In this document: piece after piece, positions 31,754 through 41,951 of the stretch | Layout of the letters: every line of letters begins with the position of its first letter | How positions within the stretch are numbered: the stretch's first letter is position 1 | From: Prorocentrum cordatum | Lineage: Eukaryota; Sar; Dinophyceae; Prorocentrales; Prorocentraceae | DNA: 64,000 nt | Direction: 5' to 3' | NCBI GenBank assembly: GCA_963575745.1 | Contig: CAUYUJ010019949.1 | Span: 372,001-436,000 of the forward strand | The notes under the pieces: generated by a model | Database searches by the model: none | The model's input: only the letters and a program-made list of their open reading frames with translations | What the model was told of the DNA's origin: nothing | Program-made: the position numbers and the translations under genes

Positions 31754-33985
31754 ATGGAGAGGGCGACAGAAACTGCGATGCCTATTTCCCCCCTTTCAGG
31801 CGAAGGCAGCGCTGCGTCTTTCGCGGCTGCACTCGGCGAGCTCTTACCCAATTATCTGATGCTTCCGCCGCCCCCGCGCGCTCGCGCGCCTCGACCCTCG
31901 CGACGGCGGCTGGATTCGCCTCCCGCGGCGCCTGATACATCCGCGTCGCGCCCGTCGGTGGCAACGGCCGCAGTTGCCCCGTCTGTCGTCGGAGCCGACG
32001 CTGGCTTCACTACGCCTCTTGGTTCCCCGCCCACCTTCGCTGACACGAGCGTCGGCGGCAACGTTCGCTGCGGCCATCGCACCGCGAACGCGCCCCCAGA
32101 CGCCGCTCTCGCGCTCGGCCGCCGCTGGGCCAGAGCCCAGTCGCCCACGCATGTTTCCGTTGCTGAACATGCGCGGTCATGGGGAACCGCTCAGGACGGA
32201 CGTTTCAGCGACAGGTTCCCGAAAGATATCACATCCGTTCTCCTACTCGAGATGCCAGCCGCAGCCCCTCTCAACGACGCTCCCGGCACGTCTCTCAGCG
32301 GCGCAACCCTGTCGCGCAATCCCCCCCCCCCCCGCCGCCGTTGATCTGGCAGAGCTCCGAAACCAGGTCGAAACTCACGCGGCCCAACAGCTATCGGGCC
32401 TGGCCGTTCAGACGGCCACCATCAGACAGGAGTTGCAACATGTTCTTGCCTTGGTCGGTGCCAGGATCGCTGAGGATCGATCGATCATCTCCCAGGTGCA
32501 GTTCCAGGTTAGATGGAGCGACACCGAGGTGCCGACTCCAGCACGATCCAGACTCTTCGCGACTACCTCGTACGGACGGAGGCACATCGCGTGACCGTCA
32601 GGGATACAGGGACTGTTGCTGTCAGGACTCTACACGATGAGCTCTTCATGGTACGACAGACCCCACCTGCGGAGGTACATGGACCCGCGGACTCTCAGCT
32701 ACGCGAGGACTTGCATACACTTCGTACTACGGTACACTCCACCCACACCACCATAAGGTCAGAGTTCGATGGTAATCTGCGCGGTGCCGAGATAGCCCCC
32801 ACTCACCGTCTTGAAGCTTTCGAAGGACGCGCGCCAACGCTCGAGAACCGAGTCTCCCAGGTCGAGAAGCAGATCCCCGAACTGCGGACTGCGCTGGCTA
32901 AGTTGCGTGTTGTACGGACCCAGATAGATCAGCTGGGCACCCCGACTTCTGTTTGCGATTTCGCTTCCCTCGAAGCCCATGTGGCCGAGGCGCGCCAGGG
33001 GGCGGGCCACGCGCAGTTGCGACCCACCCAGATCTCCCAGGAAAGACGCTGGAAAAGCACGGGCCGTTTCAATCCTAGCCCGTTTGGAACAAGAGCGTGA
33101 AGCACACAGCCGACGACTCCACGACCTGCGGACCCACGATACCAACGTCGAGCTACGTGGTCTTCATCAGAGTGTCCAACAGACGCAGCACAGCGTTACG
33201 ACCAACGAAGCTACACTGACCTCGCGCGTCAGCAGCACTGAGCTCCACAAACCACCTCCAGACTATCGACCAGCTCCAACGCATGCCGATGGTGACATCC
33301 GCACAGGCCATTTGAGACGCACATCGCCAGGCGCCGCCTCAGCCGCGGCCCCTGCGCAGACACGTCACGTTTCTCGCGTGCGACCTACATCTCCAACACA
33401 AACTTTTCCTTCACAGACGTTGTCGCGCGTTTCTGCGACCACCGCCTTTCCGATCAAGGAGTCCGGCACCGCACGCGTACCACAGTTGCCACGCATGACG
33501 CAATCACAAGAGTGGCAACATCTGGCTCGCAACAACCTTGGCAGCGCATCTGGGCGCCCTGCCAAGGCCCATGCATTCCTATGCGTTGCAGAACAACCCG
33601 CGGCGACCTACGAGGACCTGCAAGACAGCGGCGACTCCGAAAGCATCGACTGCAAACTTGCAGCCGGATTTACTGTTTCTCTCAATTCTGAGCTGCGCCA
33701 CAGCATCAAGAACCTCACAGCTCAGGAACGCAAGACCGGCCGCGTGTTCAAAGGCAGGCCAATCTATTGGACGGTACTTCAGTCCTACAAGGTCACCGCA
33801 GCCGATGACGCCCTTTGAGCGTCTGCAACCACTACGCATGCGTGACGACGACCTCCAACGGTTCATTGTGGATTGGGACAACCTGTAAATGCCGCGAACC
33901 ACCCGGTACAAAAATATTGGAGTCACTATTCCAAGCTCAGACACGACGACATTACCTGATGAAGCAGGATATACACGACCACAAC
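31754..33985 (+). pseudogene. copia gag, frame-shifted
   Basis: A possible start is the ATG at 31754 (MERATETAMPISPLSG). The N-terminal Pro/Ala/Arg-rich part is followed from about 32340 by a long coiled coil (LAELRNQVETHAAQQLSGL; then, in another frame from about 32540, LRDYLVRTEAHRVTV, to about 33060). The conserved copia-gag-like core follows at about 33645-33815 (CKLAAGFTVSLNSELRHSIK), 33815-33885 and 33895-33985 (TKILESLFQAQTRRHYLMKQ). Reading shifts at a 13-C run (32321-32333) and near 32530, 33060, 33815 and 33890. Some shifts, especially at the C run, could be assembly errors. Gag would form the particle shell if intact. Confidence 0.6.
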
Positions 33986-33989
33986 CAAA

Positions 33990-34886
33990 ATGATTCCCAC
34001 CGGCTCCAATAAAGCGCACGAGTGGCTTCGGCAACGCGTTTTGGACAACCTCGAACTCCGCCGATTTGAGCGCAACCAGCACAACCTCAAGAACGAATCG
34101 AGCGGACACGACTCTGTCATTTGTGCAGCGTTCAAATATCGAAGGTGCAAGAATGGGGACATGTGCAAAATGTTTCATACAGGTCCTGGCAGTCGCCCGG
34201 CTAAACGACCCACTCAACGATCATCTAACCGTGACCAGGTCCGCCACGACAGACGGTCTTCTGTTGGCCGCTCTTATGGACCAGCGACGAAAGACAAACC
34301 CCGGCATAATTTCTGCTTTGTTTTCGCCAAGACTGTATCCTGTCTTAAGAAAGACCGTTGCACTTACCCCTACATGCCAGCACGCACCTCCTACGCAGGT
34401 CCGAAGCAAAACTGCAGGCACGGCGACCGGTGCCGCAGCGCTCACATCAACCCCAGCGCTAAGACTCCTGACCGGAGCCCTGTTCGGCAGCACAGCAAAG
34501 ACAGCCGAAACAGGGCGCCTTCCCCACGACATGCGGGGGGCAGGAGGCCTTCGCCTCACACGAACCGACAGTGCTCCCGCAGTCCGGGGGGCAGACGTTG
34601 GTCACAACGAGGGCCACCATCTCCACAACGCGGGGGGCGCTCCGACTCGCGATCCCCCAGGAGTCGCGGCTGGCCCCCCCGCTCTCCACAACGCCCACGG
34701 TCATCGTTTAGGCCTTCCCACCGGGAATTTTCCCGTGTCCTCTCTCCCACTGGGAGCAACATGACTGGCAGCCGTTCTCCATCCAGACATCGCAGCCGCT
34801 CACCGTCTACTCGAGATCGCGGTTGCCCGCAGCAGGCCGATTCGATCGACGACGTGATCGAGCCGTTGTTTCTCGTGGGCAGATGA
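33990..34886 (+). CDS. Gag C-terminal/nucleocapsid-like ORF: CCCH zinc fingers plus Arg/Ser-rich tail
   Basis: An open frame of 298 codons. Residues about 44-62 form a CCCH finger (C-x7-C-x5-C-x3-H, ICAAFKYRRCKNGDMCKMFH). A second, near 107-128, has the three Cys but Tyr in place of His. A third partial motif (CRHGDRCRSAH) follows at about 141. The last half is Arg/Ser/Pro-rich (RSPSRHRSRSPSTRD), like RS domains. Its first residues (AHEWLRQRVLDNLELRRFER) complete the gag core decayed upstream, so the ATG at 33990 is probably an internal Met. In copia elements the nucleocapsid usually carries a CCHC knuckle; CCCH fingers are the unusual point. RNA binding is inferred. Confidence 0.6.
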   Translation: MIPTGSNKAHEWLRQRVLDNLELRRFERNQHNLKNESSGHDSVICAAFKYRRCKNGDMCKMFHTGPGSRPAKRPTQRSSNRDQVRHDRRSSVGRSYGPATKDKPRHNFCFVFAKTVSCLKKDRCTYPYMPARTSYAGPKQNCRHGDRCRSAHINPSAKTPDRSPVRQHSKDSRNRAPSPRHAGGRRPSPHTNRQCSRSPGGRRWSQRGPPSPQRGGRSDSRSPRSRGWPPRSPQRPRSSFRPSHREFSRVLSPTGSNMTGSRSPSRHRSRSPSTRDRGCPQQADSIDDVIEPLFLVGR

Positions 34887-34999
34887 TGCTCCTGTCCGGC
34901 TCAGCGAAGCGGGAGATCAGATTTGACCTTGACAACGTGGACATTACTACACACACGTGAAAACATGAAATGTACAGATGGACGGGATCATCAGATTGC

Positions 35000-35715
35000 A
35001 GAGGTGACAAGGTCGACGTTCCTGACGTCTGTCCTGATTGGTGGTTACGGGCCAGTGCGCGCGCGCTCCGTAGAGCACAGGAGGATGCCCGGCGGTTGTA
35101 CGACGAGCTCAATACACCGCCTACTCCAAACTCCGCGTCGGTTGCAACACTTACACCGACGCCCCTACGGTCTACGGCAGCGCTGTCGCGCACGTGGGTC
35201 TTGGATAGCGACTCTGCCCATCATATCCCAGACAAGTCCGACCCACTACTGCGCGAGACCGCCCGAGTACGGCATGGGCGAGAACACGTCCGCGAGACAA
35301 CCAACGGCGACCGAGTTGTCAACGAGCATATCAAAGCTCACACTACCGCAGATAGGCCTCTCCAGTTCGGCCCTGGCTATGACGGATTGCCCTTCAGTAC
35401 TATCAGTGGGACAGTCGCTTCAGGGAAATGGTCTCGGACAGCTTTGGGCTCCTAGTCTTGGTTACCTACTTACAGACTCTCGCGGTCACTGGCACGAGGG
35501 TCGCGTCAACAACCGAACCCCAGAGTTCGACACCCACAGCCTGCAGAAGATTCCGCCCCCTGGCTTACACATATCACTTCCTGCATCACGATGCTCTTCA
35601 TCGTTCCTGACACCCACTATGCGGGAGAACCCGACAGCGCCGGTGACAACACCAGCACCGATGCTGCACACTACCACTCGCGACCAACGACAGGTTCCGA
35701 CGGCCGAGACGGTGG
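35000..35715 (+). pseudogene. copia aspartic protease and linker, altered active site
   Basis: The frame 34970-35455 contains WVLDSDSAHHIP at 35195-35230, aligning with the copia protease signature (LDSGAxxH). The third catalytic-loop residue is Asp (codon GAC, 35210-35212) rather than the near-invariant Gly. The typical PPVLSxG block is seen in another frame near 35385 (CPSVLSVGQSLQGNG). Frame changes are needed both before and after. The protease would normally release gag and pol products; here it is presumably inactive. Confidence 0.6.
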
Positions 35716-35814
35716 TCGCGCTTGCATTCCCAGGCAGACCACGTCCCCCCATCGATCCTGCGCACTATATCACACACAATCCTAAGCATCCAGATTGAGA
35801 TTTGTGCGCAGATC

Positions 35815-36775
35815 CTGGTACACAACGCACCATGTCGGCGACAGCACCGACCAAATCCACCTCGTTACCCGACTGCCGATGACATTCAACATGAAGCATT
35901 TGTACCACAACGATTCGGCGGGGCTCTGACTGCAGACCACATCGTACTCGCGGCGGATCAGGCTACCGACAAGTACGGAGACAAGTGCGCTCTGGTTGTG
36001 CTGGACAAGTTTACGGGTACAACGAAGGCATACCCAGCAAAGCACAGAAACGCCGAAACAACAAAGGCATTGTTCCTGGAGTTCCTCGCGCCCAATGATG
36101 AAGTCAAACGCAGTTGCGCTGATAATTCTAGGGAATTTCAAAAGCATGCCGACAGTTGGGATGGCTACACGACACCACGACACCAGCACACCACGCCAGC
36201 CACAGACCAACGGCATGGCCGAGCTCGCGGTTAAGTCTGTCATACAGGGCACACGAGCTGTACTCCACAACTCAGGACTTGGTCATGAGTGGTGGAAAGA
36301 AGCTATGCAGGCATGGTGTTGTGGCCGCAACTTCTCTACGCGACCATGTCATGGAGTTGCTGCTACCTTGTTTGCATGCACAGATTTCTCTCCACACGAA
36401 GTCCACTTCGGGGCATCCTTCAATGGACACCTTGTTCCATATGGCATTCGTATCTTTTGGGAATGCCTCAAGCCAGACCTCAACAACTCCGCGGCGAAGT
36501 TCGACGAGACTATTCGAGCGGGGTTGTTTATGGGCTACCACCTTCACTCTGGTGGGCGATGGTCTGGCGATTACCTCGTCATCGGCACGGCTACCTACGC
36601 AAAGAATCCTGTCGGGGAACATTGCCGTGTTCATCGTGCTACTAACATTGCGGTTCTTGACGGGACACCAGTTTTCGCCTGTCCGCGAAGGTCTCCTACG
36701 ACACCACAACCCAGGGAAACACAAGTTGATCTCGTTCCAAATTTCTCGTCCTTTGGGTATCCCCGCGCAGGATGA
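35815..36775 (+). pseudogene. copia integrase (rve) core, split by one frameshift
   Basis: Frame 35722-36234 carries FGGALTADHIVLAADQATDK with the first catalytic Asp at 35935, and CADNSREF with the second Asp at 36121. The Glu of the DDE triad lies in frame 35996-36775 (TNGMAELAVK, Glu codon at 36221). This is followed by HEWWKEAMQAWCC, VHFGASFNGHLVPYGIRIFW and AGLFMGYHLHSGGRWSGDYL, typical of the C-terminal part. The switch lies between about 36130 and 36205. All three catalytic residues survive but are not in one frame. It ends at a stop at 36775 just before the GAC repeat; reverse transcriptase is missing. Confidence 0.8.
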
Positions 36776-36829
36776 ACCACCTCCCTCGTTCCCAGCTGAC
36801 TGGGGTGACCCTGGTCCTTCGATTCCTAC

Positions 36830-37065
36830 TACGACGTCGTGCGCCGCCATCGTCCGTGCGACGACGACGGACGACGGCGACGACAACATCGACGACGACG
36901 GCGACGACAACGACGACGGACGCCGACGGACGACGACGACGACGGACGACGGATGACGACGACGACGATGACGACGGCGACGGCGAAGATGGCGACGACG
37001 AGGGCGACGATGACGACGAAGACGACGACGATGGCGACGGACGGCGACGGCGAGACGACGACATA
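36830..37065. repeat. (GAC)n / (GACGAC) tract
   Basis: Imperfect GAC triplets over about 235 bp, abutting the broken 3' side of the copia relic; Asp/Arg/Thr or Val/Ser runs by frame. Confidence 0.9.
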
Positions 37066-37079
37066 ATATAATGTCATAG

Positions 37080-37300
37080 GACGGGTTTGGATACGGTGCG
37101 ATCGGATGAGATGGGGAGAAATGGACTGCAATGGACTTGGAGGGGATGGATCGGACTGGAATGGAACGAAGCGAAACGGAACCACCGCAAAGTGTCGGTG
37201 TTCCTGGTCTCGTTCCGTCCCGCTTTATGTCAATACCATCCCCCGCATCCCATCGCATCCAATCTTACTTATCATCCCTTCCAGTCCATTCCTTTCCGTC
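37080..37300. repeat. Imperfect foldback of GGAATGGACT words
   Basis: GAAATGGACTGCAATGGACT (from about 37116) and the complement of CCCTTCCAGTCCATTCC (to about 37292) are inverted relatives around a ~110-bp centre. Diverged; no target duplication found. Confidence 0.35.
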
Positions 37301-37399
37301 GCCGCCGTCGTCCTAGTCGTCGTCGTCGTGGTCGTCGCCAAATTGCCGTGGCAAAATGACCCTTCCATGTTGGTTGAGCGGTTCATTGGTCCGGTGGAT

Positions 37400-37477
37400 G
37401 GTTGCTTGGTTGGTTGGTTGGTTGGTTGGTTGGTTGGTTGGTTGGTTGGTTGGTTGGTTGGCTAGTGGGTTGGTTGG
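37400..37477. repeat. (GGTT)n microsatellite
   Basis: About 15 perfect GGTT units with one interruption near 37462. Confidence 0.95.
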
Positions 37478-37599
37478 TTGGCCCATTTTGGTACACCCCT
37501 TACACAAATCGCGCCTCTGGAGCTTGGAATATATGTTCATGATGGCCGTCGCGTAATGAGGGGCCGATCGGTTGGGGGGCAACGAGGGTTGCAGAACAG

Positions 37600-37637
37600 G
37601 GACCCTCTAGGGCCCCTGAAGGGGCCCTCTAGGGTCC
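37600..37637. repeat. Near-perfect 38-bp hairpin
   Basis: GGACCCTCTAGGGCCCC, TGAA loop, then GGGGCCCTCTAGGGTCC. Confidence 0.85.
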
Positions 37638-37639
37638 AA

Positions 37640-38150
37640 AAGGGGGTCTTCAGTACCCGAGACGCCCCATTCAGCGACGCCCACCGTTGACCGTGACATG
37701 TTTTCTACCACCGAATAGTTTTCGAACCCCCAGGAGAAGAAATGGTTTAAACCCGAGACCCTGCTTTGGACGGTCTAGCGGTCGGGTCCGCCTCTTTCCA
37801 GACCTGTGGGGGGGGGGGGGCGGGGCAAGCCTTTCCCCGATAGGGAAAAGGGGCCACCAACTCTGCCAACAGGGGCTGGTGGGGTCATGTATCATATCGC
37901 ATTGTCACACCGTTCAGTCGCGCGCGACTAACTTCGAATCCATTCGCAGCAGATTCCTGATGGGGATCGGTCGAACCAGGGCGATCCATTCTGAACCGTT
38001 TTCTAACAGCCCCTGGGCCCGGGAAGGGCCCTATCAGGCGAAGGCCGAAACCTAACACAAAACGGCGCGAGGGGGTGCGACTCGCCCCCATCCGCACCCC
38101 CTCTCCGCCCACGAATGATGGGCCGATTTTCCACCACCACTACCATTTGT
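37640..38150. other. No recognisable gene
   Basis: Contains a G run (37807-37818). A GAACCGTTTTC...CCCTGGGCCCGGG segment near 37993-38025 is loosely echoed near 17520 and 63707. No protein family. Confidence 0.35.
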
Positions 38151-38156
38151 GGAGAG

Positions 38157-38206
38157 GGAGGAGGAGGAGGAGGCGGAGGAGGAGGAGGAGGAGGAGGAGG
38201 AGGACC
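38157..38206. repeat. (GGA)n tract
   Basis: Almost pure GGA triplets. Confidence 0.95.
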
Positions 38207-38472
38207 TCTTCCTTCCTTCTCCCCCGACCTACATCGGGTAGCGGTGGTGGAATACTTGCCCATCAACGAGTCCTCCTCGCCCACCTTGCGCCTGCCCGAG
38301 GTGCACGGCATCGGCTCGATGCCAGTGCTCTCCGCCGCGGAGCTCGTCACGAGGAGCCCCGCCGGGCGGTGCGTTCCGCCCGCGGCGGCCCGTGCGGCGG
38401 AGTCCCGCGGCACAGGACGGACCGTCGCAGGCGATCTTTCGCCTCCGATCCCCGAGCTCTCCCGCCCCCAAT

Positions 38473-38666
38473 AGGGAAACGAATAATGACATAAAAAACT
38501 CAGAGGTCCGCGTAGATTTCTCGGATCGGCGCTGGGGCCTCCTGGCGGCTCCTCTGGCGCCGCCCCTGGCGCGCTCCGCGCGCCATGGGGGGGGGGTCCA
38601 ACGCGGATCAGAGAAATCTGCGCGGACCTCAGATTGTTTTATGTTTATGTCAGTATTCGTTTTCCT
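38473..38666. mobile_element. Foldback MITE with ~60-bp terminal inverted repeats
   Basis: The left arm starts AGGGAAACGAATAATGACAT and continues AGAGGTCCGCGTAGATTTCT. The right arm read on the complement starts AGGAAAACGAATACTGACAT and continues TGAGGTCCGCGCAGATTTCT. Pairing extends about 60 bp each side, leaving a GC-rich ~75-bp loop (TGGCGGCTCCTCTGGCGCCG). Total 194 bp, non-coding. Target duplication not clear. Confidence 0.8.
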
Positions 38667-38686
38667 ACTCAAGCAGTGGTCCTTCA

Positions 38687-38887
38687 TCGGCAGTGAGCTT
38701 GGGGGGTTCAGTGAAAAGGAGGAGCCCTCCTCAGAAGGCTCGGAAGTCCCCAGGCCTTCTGAGAGGTTGTATAAGCCTGTCCCGGAGACGCATGCAGTTT
38801 CTCAGATGGCGCGAGGGCTTCTGAGAAGTCCCGCCGCCTTCGGAGAAGGCCTCCTCCTTCTCACTTCCCCCCCTCGCTCGACGCCAA
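38687..38887. mobile_element. 200-bp foldback MITE, copy B
   Basis: Left end TCGGCAGTGAGCTTGGGGGG, right end inverted (TTGGCGTCGAGCGAGGGG on the complement). Flanks CTTCA/GTTAA match at 3 of 5. The interior has the family's CTTCTGAGAAG palindromes. It lies 20 bp after the preceding element. Confidence 0.75.
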
Positions 38888-38954
38888 GTTAAGAAATCGA
38901 AGAACGACCAGTCCAAGAACGAGCGGGTCTCCCTGGTGTGCGTTCGTCCTTCTG

Positions 38955-39125
38955 TGGCCCCCCTTCAGGAGGGAACCAACACACAGAAAGCATATTCGCC
39001 GATTTCCAAGACGAACATCCAGGAAATATTGACAAGGTGGGGAGTCCTTTGATTTGTGTATGTGAAAGTGTGTGTGTGTGTGTGTGTGTGTCCCTGGGCC
39101 CCTTAAAACATGTCAGGATGAACTT
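38955..39125. repeat. Dispersed ~165-220-bp repeat, copy 3, with (GT)n
   Basis: AGGAGGGAACCAACACACAG, a GGGGAGTCCTTTGATTTGTG middle, (GT)n and CCCTGGGCCCCTTAAAACAT. See 26870-27045. Confidence 0.5.
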
Positions 39126-39145
39126 CGGGGATAGATTCCCAGGAG

Positions 39146-39541
39146 ATGTCCAGACGCACCCCTGTGGAGGATTGGCGAGTCGAAAGGCCAACCGAGTCGG
39201 GGATTGGGTTCGCCATACCCCTCGTTTGGGGAACGGGCTCCTGGGGGCTTGCTGCCGTTATCGGGCTCCTTGGTGCCTCCCCCGCGCCCGCGAGGACGGT
39301 GAGGTACAAGCTGACGGCCGCCGCCGCCGCGGAGGCCCGCCCCCGCGCGGCGCGAGCGGCGGCGCGCACGGTGCTCTGCCGCGCGTGGCGCGATGTGGCG
39401 GTGACCATCGGCACGGCCCCCGAGGCGAGGGGAGCTCGCCAAGGCTCTCAGCCACGCGCAGAGGGAGCCAGGGGGAAGGGGGAAGGCCTCTTAGAAGCGC
39501 CCCTGCTCCTTAGAAGGCGCGGGCCGTATCTACAGGTGTAA
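39146..39541 (+). CDS. Weak exon candidate, Ala/Arg-rich, unidentified
   Basis: A 131-codon open frame. The middle (about 39300-39430; RYKLTAAAAAEARPRAARAA then RTVLCRAWRDVAVTIG) has strong GC3 bias and helix-like composition. No domain is recognised, and the flanks belong to repeats. May be chance at this GC level. Confidence 0.15.
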   Translation: MSRRTPVEDWRVERPTESGIGFAIPLVWGTGSWGLAAVIGLLGASPAPARTVRYKLTAAAAAEARPRAARAAARTVLCRAWRDVAVTIGTAPEARGARQGSQPRAEGARGKGEGLLEAPLLLRRRGPYLQV

Positions 39542-39604
39542 GCTGACGCCTTCTCAGAAGTTGCCCCCCCTACACTCTGAGTTGTGCGCGCCGCCAAGAG
39601 TCTG

Positions 39605-39735
39605 CCTGGCATCGCTCGGACGTGTGATTTTTTTTTCGGCGAGGGCGATCGAGGAGCATCCTTGATCATTTGGCGAAAAAACCGCGCACGAAACCGACAA
39701 AAAACACAGGGAATGGACGTCCGAGCGATGCCAGG
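39605..39735. mobile_element. Small element with perfect 19-bp inverted ends
   Basis: CCTGGCATCGCTCGGACGT at 39605-39623 and its exact complement at 39717-39735 bracket 93 bp with a T-run and an A-rich counterpart. No target duplication identified. Confidence 0.55.
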
Positions 39736-39895
39736 AGAGGCGACCCCCCGGGAGCGTGAGGGTGATCGCGCCGCGCGCACGGGGGCCTGGCCCCTTTGTC
39801 TCCAGGGCGGCGCCAGGGCGCCAATGCGATAGCGTGTCGCGGATCGCGGTGCGCGACCAGCCGAGCCGTTTCCTGCTCCGTCCTCCTTTTCATGC

Positions 39896-40005
39896 TCCTC
39901 GTCCTCCTCCTTCTTCCTTCCTCTTCCTCCTCCCCCTCTTCCTCCTCCTCCTCCTCCTCCTCCTCCTCCTCCTCCTCCTCCTATTCCTCCCCCCCCTCCT
40001 CCTAT
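39896..40005. repeat. (TCC)n pyrimidine tract
   Basis: Mostly TCC triplets; Ser, Pro or Leu runs by frame. Confidence 0.9.
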
Positions 40006-40550
40006 TCGACCGGTACCTCATCAGCCTTGTGCCTTCCTGCCCCACCTGTCTCACCCCGTCCCAGTCTGGTTCACAATCCGCGGCCACGGCGGCCTCGACC
40101 GCTTCCCCAGGGAGAGTCGTCTGCGGCCCTCGGCCGCCTCGGCCCAGACCCATATACGATGGCCCGAAAACGGCCCCCGGGACGCCGAGATGAAGGGGAG
40201 CCGCACCCAGATCGAAAGCAGTCGTCCCTCGGATGTCTGCATTTGTACCTCCTCGCCGAGCGGACCGCCAGAGCGCCCCCGCCGGCCCGCGAGCGCGCGC
40301 GCGCGCGAGCGGCCCCCGAGCGTCCCGCCGGCGCGGCCGATGGGTTCATGTGCGCGCGGGTTGCCTCGACCGACATGAGGCCGCGCCAGAGGCGGCGCGC
40401 CGCTTGGGGATGGGGGTTTGACGTCAGGAGTTGCACGTCCGCCATTCGGTTTGCGCACGCTGCTGCGCGCGCTGCGGCGAAAAATATCTTGGATGTTGTC
40501 CACTCCATGGAGGGAGGTGCTGGGATGGACGCTACGCTTGGACGTGGTTG

Positions 40551-40753
40551 CCGACGGCGAGACCAGGGGGGAAGTGAGAAGGGGCGGGCCTTCTCAGAAG
40601 GTCCAGGAGTCCCGCGGCCTGCTGAGAGGTTTTCTAAGCCTTCCCCGAAGACGCAGAAAACATCTAAGGAGGCGCCAGGGCTTCTGAGAAGTCCCGCCGC
40701 CTTCTGCGAAGGCCTTCTCCTTCTCAATTTCCCGACCCCTCGCTCGCCGCCGA
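40551..40753. mobile_element. 200-bp foldback MITE, copy C (exact 5-bp duplication)
   Basis: Flanked by GGTTG at 40546-40550 and 40754-40758. Left end CCGACGGCGAG; right end TCGGCGGCGAGCGAGGGG on the complement. Inner arms are GGAAGTGAGAAGG and GAGAAGGCCTTCGCAGAAGG (complement). This copy defines the boundaries used for the family. Confidence 0.9.
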
Positions 40754-40904
40754 GGTTGAGCGCACTTTGGTTCCACGGCAGCACAGTAGTTTGCGGCTGG
40801 CACCTGGGGAAGTACGACGACGACGAGAGCAGCGGCTCCGCTTGTGCCTACAGGCAAGCGCCTTCAAGCATTGGGCTCTCGGTCGGACGCGGGAAAGGAC
40901 GCCA

Positions 40905-41048
40905 CGGGCTCGGGTTTGAGCCCCTTGGGCTCAAGGACGCAGGACGACACGGGTTCAAGGCTGACACGGGCTCAAGGACCCAGGACGACACGGGTCGGAC
41001 AGCACGGCACGGGTTCAAGGACGACACGGGTTCGAGGAAATGACGACA
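40905..41048. repeat. 18-21-bp minisatellite ACGACACGGGTTCAAGG
   Basis: At least six degenerate units of GGACGACACGGGTTCAAGG or CTGACACGGGCTCAAGG in succession. Confidence 0.75.
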
Positions 41049-41058
41049 CGTTTCTCTC

Positions 41059-41484
41059 GTGCTCTTCCAGTCTGGGGGACGCCTCTCGCCGAGAGCGTTC
41101 CCGGGGTGCCCCAGCCCGAACGGCTGCCAGAGATCCGAGACGTGGCCCGAAAGCCAGGCGGCGAAGATCACGCGGGGACTGAGATCCGCTGCGTGGAGCT
41201 GGCTTCGGCCCCGCCGCCCGGGCCCCCTTCGCTTCTCGGTGCAGATGGCCGCCTCCGGTGCCAGGGTCGCCAGGAAGACCCCTCGTACAGAGGGGGCCCA
41301 TGCCAAGAAACACCCTGCTTGCCTCCAGGGTGCCCTGGGTTTCTTGGGTTTCGATGGTTTTGCCATGGAGAGCGCGACGTTCCCACACCAAGAATCCGCG
41401 GACGTCCTGGGCTCTCAGGGCTGGGTTTCTGGTGAACTGGCCTCCACCGTAATCTGGCCGGTGTTGCTCCGAGGTGCTGGCTGA
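41059..41484 (+). repeat. Dispersed repeat with conserved reading frame (pairs with 58613-58800)
   Basis: A 141-codon open frame. From about 41290 it contains HAKKHPACLQGALGF, FAMESATFPHQ and DVLGSQGWVS. The locus at 58613-58770 has the same blocks in frame (HAKKHSACLQGALGF, CAMESVTFPHQ, DVLGSQGWVS). The difference in the middle is 3 bp, and several changes are silent. Its first 110 bp also resemble 2521-2650. It could be an element-encoded peptide or only a young non-coding repeat. Confidence 0.45.
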
Positions 41485-41706
41485 GGTCGAGGACATGGTC
41501 GGGTGCGAATGTCGGGCCGGGCGAAAAGGGGGATTGGGAAAGGGGGGGTTACGAAATTTGTTGCATGCAGCTGGTTTCGGCCTCACCGAGGGGCCCATTC
41601 CTCGATACATAGCCGCCTCTGGCGCCTGGAGGCGCCGGGAGAATCAGCTACGTGAGCTGATTCTCAAGCCCCCCCTTTGCTATCCCCCCCTTTCGCCCGA
41701 CCCGAG

Positions 41707-41707
41707 A

Positions 41708-41800
<93 letters not shown>

Positions 41801-41911
41801 GTGATGGTGATGGTGATGGTGATGGTGATGGTGATGGTGATGATGATGTTGATGATGATGATGATCATCCTCATCATCATCATCACCATCATCTCCATCA
41901 TCACCATCATT

Positions 41912-41951
<40 letters not shown>

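Larger units (their letters stand above)
31754..36775 (+). mobile_element. Ty1/copia-type LTR retrotransposon relic (gag, protease, integrase; no reverse transcriptase)
   Basis: The order of recognisable parts is gag, CCCH zinc fingers with an Arg/Ser tail, aspartic protease, then rve-type integrase, as in Ty1/copia. Each part lies in a different frame from its neighbour, so at least five frameshifts separate them. The element ends in a GAC repeat where reverse transcriptase should begin. No flanking LTRs could be identified by eye. Sub-features are listed separately. Without reverse transcriptase and RNase H it cannot be autonomous. Confidence 0.8.

Noticed and set aside
36700-37258. Minus-strand frame rich in Val/Arg/Ser across the GAC tract
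   Set aside because: Complement of the (GAC)n repeat and of the copia integrase; shadow frame.
39470-39565. Possible seventh foldback MITE (AGGCCTCTTAGAAG ... GCCTTCTCAGAAGTTG)
   Set aside because: Only short words match; neither terminal TIR nor target duplication is present.
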